Source of the DNA: an uncultured Bacteroidales bacterium
GTDB lineage: Bacteria; Bacteroidota; Bacteroidia; Bacteroidales; UBA932
Reading direction: 5' to 3'
DNA: 64,000 nucleotides
NCBI GenBank assembly: GCA_900320185.1
Contig: ONRD01000008.1
Coordinates: 1-64,000, forward strand
Made by a program: the position numbers and the translations under genes. Of the stretch, positions 58,159 to 64,000 are shown piece by piece. Positions within the stretch are counted from its first letter, which is position 1. The number at the start of each line of letters is the position of its first letter. A model generated the notes under the pieces. That model saw nothing but the letters and a program-made list of their open reading frames with translations, was not told where the DNA came from and did no database searches.

Positions 58159-58920
58159 TTATCTGAGCGCTGATTCGAGGGCGACCGAAGCGTCGGTACG
58201 GTCGTCCCTGTACTTGACTATCACCGGGGTGTAGATCTGTATCCCGGCCTCTTTCCCGGGTCCTTTGGACAAAGGCCTGCTGCCGCACACCACCACCGCC
58301 CGGGGCGGGACTATGGTCCTGCCGTCTTCCGAAAGCGGGATGTAGCGGCCTTGTACGGCGTCGTACAAGGCGGTCCCTTTGGTAATGATGACTCCGGAGC
58401 CCAGGACGGCCCCTTCGCCTATCACCGTACCTTCATAGATACCGCAGTTGCCTCCTATGAAAGCATTGTCCTCGATGATGACGGGAAGGGCCCCGGAAGG
58501 TTCCAGGACGCCTCCTATCTGGGAGGCTGCGGAGATGTGGACATTCTTCCCTATCTGCGCGCAGGACCCTACGAGGGCATGCGAGTCTATCATGGTACCC
58601 TCGTCGACATAGGCCCCGATGTTCACATAGGACGGGGGCATCATTATCACTGACGGAGCAAGGTACGCCCCGCACCTGACGCTGCTTCCCCCGGGCACTA
58701 TCCTGACCCTGTCTTCAAGGGAGAAGCGCCTCAGCGGCAGGGTGTCCTTGTCGAAGAATGAATATTCATCCCTGGAGAGGTCCTTGAGAGTGCCGGTGCG
58801 GAACCCTTCGAGTATGGCTTCCTTGACCTCGACGTCGACCTTCCAGAGGCCGCCTTCCTTCCTGGCGACCCTCAGTTCGCCGGACTCCAGCCGGCGTACG
58901 ACTTCCTTGAAATCCATCAT
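58159..58920 (-). CDS. dapD: tetrahydrodipicolinate N-succinyltransferase
   Basis: 253 aa. A helical N-terminal domain (1-90) is followed by a left-handed beta-helix of hexapeptide repeats (VRCGAYLAPSVIMMPPSYVNIGAYVDEGTMIDSHALVGSCAQIGKNVHI, in parts), typical of DapD. It makes N-succinyl-2-amino-6-ketopimelate, so the organism uses the succinylase branch of the DAP pathway. The start overlaps dapA by 4 bases. Confidence 0.93.
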   Translation of the reverse strand: MMDFKEVVRRLESGELRVARKEGGLWKVDVEVKEAILEGFRTGTLKDLSRDEYSFFDKDTLPLRRFSLEDRVRIVPGGSSVRCGAYLAPSVIMMPPSYVNIGAYVDEGTMIDSHALVGSCAQIGKNVHISAASQIGGVLEPSGALPVIIEDNAFIGGNCGIYEGTVIGEGAVLGSGVIITKGTALYDAVQGRYIPLSEDGRTIVPPRAVVVCGSRPLSKGPGKEAGIQIYTPVIVKYRDDRTDASVALESALR

Positions 58921-59789
58921 AATCCCAATCCTCCCAGAACATTTTCCATGATTCGGAAGGTTTCCTCCGTGGCCTCGGTCAGCGGAAGGCGCATCTCGGA
59001 AGAGCAGAGGCCCAGGATCCGGAGGGCGGCCTTGACCGGGATGGGATTGCTTTCCACGAAGCAGGCATCGAACAAGGGGGCAAGTTCGCCGGAAAGCCTG
59101 CCGTACTCCCCTTCGTCCCCGCGGAGCAGGGCATGGGTGAAACGGACCATCCTCGAGGGATCCACATTGGACGCCACGCTGATGACTCCGGCTCCGCCCG
59201 AGAGCACAACGCCGGCGGTCTGGTCGTCGTTGCCGCTGAACACCCTGAAGCCCTCAGGGGCGGCTTCGATTATGCTTCTGATCTGCCCAAGGTCTCCGGA
59301 AGCCTCCTTCACGGCGATGACGCCGGGAAGGCCGGCCACCCTGAGCGTGGTGGCCGCCGTCATGTTCACGCCGGTCCTTCCGGGTACGTTGTAGGCTACG
59401 ACAGGTTTGTCCGCCGCTTCGGAGACGTACTTGAAATATTCAAAGATTCCTTCCTGGGTGGGCTTGTTGTAGAATGGGACCACGACCAGGTAGGCGTCCG
59501 GGCCGAACGGGGAAAGCAGCCGCATGTTGCGTACCGTCGCGGCAGGGGAATTCGAACCGGCTCCCACGACGAGCGGGAGGCTGCCTGAGACCGACCTTGC
59601 GATCTCGAGCAGACGGCATTTCTCTCCGTCTTCCAGGCAGGGTGTCTCCGCCGTTGAGCCAAGCGGGACGAGGAAATCGATCCCCGAATCCACCTGGCGC
59701 CTGACAAGGCCTTCGTAGGCCTCGTAATCGACTTTCCCGTCCTTGAACGGCGTTGCCAGGGCGGTGCCGCATCCTTCCAGTTTTATCAT
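58917..59789 (-). CDS. dapA: 4-hydroxy-tetrahydrodipicolinate synthase
   Basis: 290 aa, the family length. GCGTALATPFKDGKVDYEAYEGLV, LVPLGSTAETPCL (the TTGE-like loop, here STAE), YNVPGRTGVNM with the catalytic Tyr, and GVIAVKEASGDL with the Schiff-base lysine. It condenses pyruvate with aspartate semialdehyde. Overlaps dapB by 4 bases. Confidence 0.94.
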   Translation of the reverse strand: MIKLEGCGTALATPFKDGKVDYEAYEGLVRRQVDSGIDFLVPLGSTAETPCLEDGEKCRLLEIARSVSGSLPLVVGAGSNSPAATVRNMRLLSPFGPDAYLVVVPFYNKPTQEGIFEYFKYVSEAADKPVVAYNVPGRTGVNMTAATTLRVAGLPGVIAVKEASGDLGQIRSIIEAAPEGFRVFSGNDDQTAGVVLSGGAGVISVASNVDPSRMVRFTHALLRGDEGEYGRLSGELAPLFDACFVESNPIPVKAALRILGLCSSEMRLPLTEATEETFRIMENVLGGLGL

Positions 59790-60469
59790 ATTCCTTCCTC
59801 CTTGAAAAAGAGTTCCTTGAATTCGTGGGTTCCCTCAAGTTCCCCGGTCATCATGGCCGCGACCACGGCGCCCTGGGCGAAGCCCTTCCTGGAAAAGGCC
59901 TCGTGCTCGAGGGTTATCCTGTCGTTCAGGCCTTCGAAGCCGACGGTGTGTATGCCCGTGACCTCACCGACCCTTACGGAAGCCACCGAAGGGGCGGCGC
60001 CCATCCCGGCCTCGACGGCGGCGGCGAGGGTCTTGGCCGTGCCGCTGGGTGCATCCAGCTTGTGGACATGATGTTTCTCGACGATGTACGGGCTGTACCC
60101 TCCCGCCTTGCCGAGGTACTTTGAGACGAGGGCTACCGCAGCTTCCAGGACGTTGACCCCCAACGAGAAATTGGAGGAATACACAAGCGGGGTCCCGTTC
60201 TCCCTGAAACAGGAGAGCACCTCCTCCTTGATGTCGTCCCAACCTGTGGTGCCGACCACGACCGCCTTGAACCTGGCGGCGAGGGTGCGGTAGTTGGAGC
60301 GGAACGCCGCGGGAGTCGTGAAGTCTATGCACACGCAACCTGCAGCCAGGGCCGGGTCCACGGAAGCTATGTCCTCGCTCTTCCCGGCGCACTCGATCCC
60401 CCTGGCGGAAAGTTCCTGCTCCACCATGTGTCCCATGCGGCCGTAGCCGCTTATGAAAACCTTAAGCAT
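59786..60469 (-). CDS. dapB: 4-hydroxy-tetrahydrodipicolinate reductase
   Basis: 227 aa, slightly short for DapB. The nucleotide site is KVFISGYGRMGHMVEQ; then CIDFTTPAAF, VVGTTGWDD, SSNFSLGVNVLEAAV and the substrate/catalytic motif EKHHVHKLDAPSGTA, all canonical. Its 5' end overlaps lysC by 8 bases. Confidence 0.94.
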   Translation of the reverse strand: MLKVFISGYGRMGHMVEQELSARGIECAGKSEDIASVDPALAAGCVCIDFTTPAAFRSNYRTLAARFKAVVVGTTGWDDIKEEVLSCFRENGTPLVYSSNFSLGVNVLEAAVALVSKYLGKAGGYSPYIVEKHHVHKLDAPSGTAKTLAAAVEAGMGAAPSVASVRVGEVTGIHTVGFEGLNDRITLEHEAFSRKGFAQGAVVAAMMTGELEGTHEFKELFFKEEGI

Positions 60470-61823
60470 CTTCTTTTCCGAATATGTAGCCGTGGATCCC
60501 CGAGAGCGTACCTGACAGCCGGTCGGAGTCTATCACGAAGTTCTCGCTCATCATGTTCGCGCTCACGTTGGCCAGGTAGACCTTCCCCGAGAGGCTGATG
60601 ACCTTGTCGCCAAGCCCTTCGAACCCGACGATGTTGCGCCCGATCACCGAAAGGATGGCCTTGTCCCTGAAAAGGGTGACCTCCGCCCAGGAACGAAGCC
60701 GCGTCACTGCTTCCTCGAGACACGGGACGTCTTCAGGGATCACCAGGTACACTTCCGATTCGGTAGCCTTGGCAAGCATCACGGGGATCCTTCTGGGGTA
60801 GAGCTCTGCAAATACCTTTCCGAACATGTCGGTGACTCCCTCAAGTTTCGCGGAAGAGACTTTCACGAAGAGTATGCCGTCGCGGAAAGCGACCGATTTG
60901 GGGCCGTCCGGGGATTCATCCCCGCGGATGATGAGAGTGCCTTCGCAGGAAGGGTTCATCGAATTGAGGACCCGGATGGGGATGTTCCGGGAACGGGCCG
61001 GTTCTATGGTGAGGGGATGGAGGACCCTTGCTCCCATGGCTGCCATCTCGGCGGCTTCCTCGTACGAGATCACATCGATCTTGCCGGTGGACTGGACTAC
61101 CCTGGGATCGGCCGTCCTCATTCCGTCCACATCGGTCCATATCTCGACGCGTTCCGCTCCCAGTGCCATGCCGAAGATGGCCGCGGAATAATCCGAACCC
61201 TCGAACCCGAGGACTGAAGTGGCCCCCGCCTCAGTGGACGCAACGAATCCCTGGGTGACGGTCAGGTCGGTGCCGCGGGACTCGAGCCCGATGATACGCT
61301 TGACGTTAGCCCGGGTGACATCCATCAGCGGACGTGCTGAAAGATAGTTGTCGTCCGTGGTAATCATCCTCCTGGCATCTACCCAGTGGCATGAAATCCC
61401 GCTGGCGTTGAATGCGTGGCTGATGATGGTTGAAGAGAGTATCTCTCCGGTGGAAATGATCCTGGCTTCGCTGCGGGGAGACAGCTCGCCGATAAGACAG
61501 ACTCCTCCGACGAATGTCTGGAGAGCCTTGAGATGCTTCTCGACATCCTCCAGGCAGGCCTGCAGCAATTCGGGACTGCCGCCCAGAAGCTTCCTTGAAA
61601 GGTCGTAGTGCCTCTCCCTGAGCTGGGAGAGAAGGTCCCTGACCACTTCCTCATGCTGGTCGCGGGCTTCGTCGGCGAGATCGCACAGAAGCCGCGTCAC
61701 CCGGGCGAGGGCCGAGACGACTACAAGCGGCCTCTCCCTCAGCCTTTCCCTTACAATGGCGATGACCCTTCCGATCGCAGCCTCATCCTGGACCGAAGTA
61801 CCGCCGAATTTCATTACTATCAT
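60462..61823 (-). CDS. lysC: aspartate kinase
   Basis: 453 aa, monofunctional. The N-terminus MIVMKFGGTSVQDE is the kinase motif, VTQGFVASTEAGATSVLGFEGSDYSAA (in parts) and VEIWTDVDGMRTADPRVV (in parts) complete the catalytic domain, and two ACT domains follow (about 310-450). First enzyme of the lysine/DAP branch and probably feedback-regulated by lysine through the ACT domains. It is 56 bases after the M20 gene. Confidence 0.94.
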   Translation of the reverse strand: MIVMKFGGTSVQDEAAIGRVIAIVRERLRERPLVVVSALARVTRLLCDLADEARDQHEEVVRDLLSQLRERHYDLSRKLLGGSPELLQACLEDVEKHLKALQTFVGGVCLIGELSPRSEARIISTGEILSSTIISHAFNASGISCHWVDARRMITTDDNYLSARPLMDVTRANVKRIIGLESRGTDLTVTQGFVASTEAGATSVLGFEGSDYSAAIFGMALGAERVEIWTDVDGMRTADPRVVQSTGKIDVISYEEAAEMAAMGARVLHPLTIEPARSRNIPIRVLNSMNPSCEGTLIIRGDESPDGPKSVAFRDGILFVKVSSAKLEGVTDMFGKVFAELYPRRIPVMLAKATESEVYLVIPEDVPCLEEAVTRLRSWAEVTLFRDKAILSVIGRNIVGFEGLGDKVISLSGKVYLANVSANMMSENFVIDSDRLSGTLSGIHGYIFGKEDA

Positions 61824-61879
61824 GTCAAATCCGTTTTATGGTTTTCTTTCTCTGCATTACACACGGGAAGGCCCTGCCT

Positions 61880-62947
61880 TCAGGCAAGGCGTTTCTTTCC
61901 CGTAGCTTCCTTGTAGATGGCGATGTCCTGTTCCACGGCTTTCTCGAGGTCGGACAGAAGGACATGCTCGTCGGGCGTGTGAGCCGTAAGGATCGAACCC
62001 GGGCCGCAGACAGCCTTCCTCCTGAAACCGGCGAGGTGCGGGGCGTCGCTGCCGAAAGAAGCCGTCTTCACAGGGATTCCCTCCACTCCGCTGAAGAAGC
62101 ACATGGGACTGTCGCCGCCGAAGGCACGGATGACGGCGCCGGCCCCGCATATTCCCAGAAGCTTGTTGTGGACGAGGTCGTCCGTCGCGAAAGTCGTCCT
62201 GAAGTAGATGTCGAAAGTGATTTCGGGGCTCAGGATGTTCCTCGGATTGCCGCTCTTGAGCATGCCCACGTTCCAGGTGGTGTCTCCCAGGACCCTGTCC
62301 TTGGGGAAATCCGCGATTTTCAGGAGGTTCATGAACTCGACGAACCGCTCGACAGCGCTGACCCCTTTCTCCGGATAACCCGAGTGGCAGGGTTTTCCAG
62401 GAAGGGTGATGGTGAACGCCTTGGTCCCCTTGCACTCGGAGACGAGGCAGTTGTCGGTAGGCTCGCCGACCAGGACGAAATCCCCACCGGGACAGTCCCT
62501 GGTGTAGGCCTTCGCTCCCTTCGAACCGGTCTCCTCCCCGCTCAGCAGAAGCAGCCCGAAATCGCTGTAGCCCTCCCTGGCAAGGGTGCGGCAGGCCTCG
62601 TACATGGATATCAGCTGTCCTTTGGCGTCGCAGCTTCCCCTGCCCATGACCATCGTGTCGTCAGTGGCGGCGACCGCACCTCCGGGCAGGGTGTCTCCTT
62701 CCTTCACGCAGACCACCTTCGGCCTGATGTAAGGCGGCACGGTGTCCATGTGCGTGCAGAACACGAAGGGCGGGGCACCGGTGCCGGACCAGTCGAAAAG
62801 AAGGTTGGAAGTCCCGTCGCCGACATCGTGACGGTGGACTTCGCAACCGGGGCCCTGCAGGTTTTCAGCAAGGAACCCGGCAAGGGCGGCTTCCGTTCCG
62901 GAGGTGGAGCGGATGCCCAGTATCTCCAGGAAAAAATCAAGGTCCAT
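61880..62947 (-). CDS. M20 metallopeptidase-family deacylase (DapE/ArgE type)
   Basis: 355 aa. Motifs: FCTHMDTVPPY (metal His), GRGSCDAKGQLISMY (bridging Asp), LLSGEETGSKG (catalytic Glu pair), LVGEPTDN, and a C-terminal AHTPDEHVLLSDLEKAV with the last metal His. This is the DapE/ArgE/acetylornithine-deacetylase group. Beside lysC-dapB-dapA-dapD the natural reading is N-succinyl-diaminopimelate desuccinylase, but a succinylornithine deacylase cannot be excluded from sequence. I start at MDLDFFLEIL (62947). Confidence 0.82.
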   Translation of the reverse strand: MDLDFFLEILGIRSTSGTEAALAGFLAENLQGPGCEVHRHDVGDGTSNLLFDWSGTGAPPFVFCTHMDTVPPYIRPKVVCVKEGDTLPGGAVAATDDTMVMGRGSCDAKGQLISMYEACRTLAREGYSDFGLLLLSGEETGSKGAKAYTRDCPGGDFVLVGEPTDNCLVSECKGTKAFTITLPGKPCHSGYPEKGVSAVERFVEFMNLLKIADFPKDRVLGDTTWNVGMLKSGNPRNILSPEITFDIYFRTTFATDDLVHNKLLGICGAGAVIRAFGGDSPMCFFSGVEGIPVKTASFGSDAPHLAGFRRKAVCGPGSILTAHTPDEHVLLSDLEKAVEQDIAIYKEATGKKRLA

Positions 62948-63026
62948 TACACTACAACCGTTAAACTCAATCAAAATCCGTCACCGCCCCGGGAAACGTC
63001 CGGCAAGCGTCCCGGCAGGTACACCG

Positions 63027-64000
63027 TCACGCCTTCGAGGGTGCGTCAAGCTTCATCTCCGGATGCCTTGACGAAGTACGCTTGAGGATGAAGGACAACG
63101 CCACCGACAACAGGCAGACGGCGATGAACATCATCTCCACGCTGACGGCGGCTCCGGCACTCTGGGCCGTTCCCTGGTCCCCTCCGCGGGAAGTAAGGAT
63201 GTTTCCGGCCAGCATCTTGAAGGACAGCAGCCCCAGGTTCTGGACCCAGTAGACCAGCGCGAATGCCGTGCCCAGCACCTTCGCGGGCACTATCTTCGGG
63301 ACCGAAGGCCACATGGCGGCGGGCACGAGGGAGTACCCGAAACCAAGGAATACCATGCTGAGGTAGCCGTAGAAGGGTACCCCGGCAGGAGCGAAGGCCA
63401 GCAGCAGATGTGCGGCAAGGGCGAGGAAGGAGCCTATGAGCATCCATCTCGTGCCCTTTCCAGCCTTGTCCACCAGGATTCCGAAGAGCGGTGCGAAAAC
63501 GACCGTCGAGAAAGGAAGCACGGACACCATCCACTTCGCCGCGTCGACCGGAACATCGAAGCGGGGGATAAGTATGGCTGTCGCGAACTTCTTGAAAGCC
63601 ACCACACTGCTGTAGAAGAACACGCACAGCAGGGCTATGCAGATGAACTGCTTGTTCCCAAGGAGGGCCAGCACGTCCCGGAAGCGGAACTTGTCCTCTT
63701 CCCTTGTACCGCCGGAAGCGCCGGCGAGACCGCGCTGCGCGTCATAACGGGCGTCCATGGCCACGAAAACAGCCCAAAGGACCAGTCCCGCCGCCATCAG
63801 CGCCAGGCCATGGATGGCAGGACAGGCGGTCTGGGCAAGGGTGTACATCCCCGATGCCTGGGCGGAAACGAGCTTCGGGGCCACGACGAAGGCATAGAGG
63901 GTGCCCAGCCTGGCTATCGCCAGCTGGAGTCCCATCGCGAGGGCCATGTTGCCATCCTTGAACCACTTGGCTATCGAACGGTTGACCGCTACACCGGCTA
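63027..64000 (-). CDS. MFS transporter, 5' end outside the window
   Basis: At least 324 residues are visible; the frame is open to the right edge (AVNRSIAKWFKDGNMALAMGLQLAIARLG, in parts, is the typical loop 4/helix 5 region), so the first helices are missing. About eight hydrophobic helices remain, ending in a short polar tail (SRHPEMKLDAPSKA). It belongs to the major facilitator superfamily, in a group with unknown substrates. It lies 79 bases before the M20 gene and could belong to the same operon. Confidence 0.82.
   Translation of the reverse strand, partial: AGVAVNRSIAKWFKDGNMALAMGLQLAIARLGTLYAFVVAPKLVSAQASGMYTLAQTACPAIHGLALMAAGLVLWAVFVAMDARYDAQRGLAGASGGTREEDKFRFRDVLALLGNKQFICIALLCVFFYSSVVAFKKFATAILIPRFDVPVDAAKWMVSVLPFSTVVFAPLFGILVDKAGKGTRWMLIGSFLALAAHLLLAFAPAGVPFYGYLSMVFLGFGYSLVPAAMWPSVPKIVPAKVLGTAFALVYWVQNLGLLSFKMLAGNILTSRGGDQGTAQSAGAAVSVEMMFIAVCLLSVALSFILKRTSSRHPEMKLDAPSKA

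Noticed and set aside
60462-61879. Lysine riboswitch upstream of lysC
   Set aside because: The 56-base gap before lysC is too short for the aptamer and shows none of its conserved helices.
1-64000. CRISPR arrays, rRNA genes, intact insertion sequences
   Set aside because: I looked for regularly spaced direct repeats, rRNA signatures and transposase genes and found none.

Overview
The window is a bacterial chromosome segment from a member of the Bacteroidota, most likely a Bacteroidales relative. The evidence is a SusC/SusD pair, a XylR-type hybrid AraC regulator, many Bacteroidota-typical lipoproteins (DUF4998, DUF4959/5000, DUF4465-like), a long S16, no clear Shine-Dalgarno sites, and repeated promoters of the form TTTG (or TTG)-N19-21-TAnnTTTG. 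Most of the DNA is GC-rich. Two stretches (about 17.1-18.1 kb and 37.4-39.6 kb) are clearly AT-richer and look acquired. I cannot name a genus.

Layout. 0-3 kb: an edge fragment, an unrecognised 470-aa protein, a three-gene cluster of zinc-ribbon and membrane proteins, and a candidate small RNA. 3.3-8.4 kb: an efflux operon (TolC, HlyD, two ABC-2 permeases, no ATPase gene). 8.4-14.7 kb: a rhamnose-type catabolic operon (PHP protein, aldolase-dehydrogenase fusion, double class II aldolase) divergent from a GH78-like rhamnosidase. 14.8-15.9 kb: rpsP-rimM. 16.0-19.4 kb: tRNA-Leu(GAG) followed by a 2.6-kb insertion flanked by copies of the tRNA terminator. The insertion holds a wrecked serine recombinase, an XRE regulator, a secreted repeat protein and two candidate structured RNAs.

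19.4-37.1 kb: a minus-strand amino-sugar locus. SusC, SusD and two surface lipoproteins come first, then a XylR-like regulator, a FucP-type permease, nagA, nagB, and an unusual tail: an exported Gfo/Idh/MocA protein, a Tat-exported DegT-type PLP enzyme, a ceramidase-type amidase and a propeller-like lipoprotein. 37.5-39.6 kb: an AT-rich island with two tandem paralogous membrane-anchored proteins. 39.7-57.4 kb: secreted glycan enzymes, including an acid phosphatase-alpha/beta hydrolase fusion, a GH92 alpha-mannosidase, a GH78-like protein, a GH99-like protein, two GH123-related proteins and a DUF5107/TPR protein.

57.4-64 kb: a compact diaminopimelate/lysine operon (MFS, M20 deacylase, lysC, dapB, dapA, dapD, dapF), in which dapF is broken by an internal deletion plus frameshift that removes its second catalytic cysteine.

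Taken together, the window describes a glycan-foraging bacterium that processes mannose-, rhamnose- and amino-sugar-containing material in its envelope, alongside housekeeping genes. The observations I rate highest are the amino-sugar operon with exported versions of normally cytoplasmic enzymes, the phosphatase-hydrolase fusion, the structured RNA candidates in the tRNA-associated insertion, and the broken dapF.
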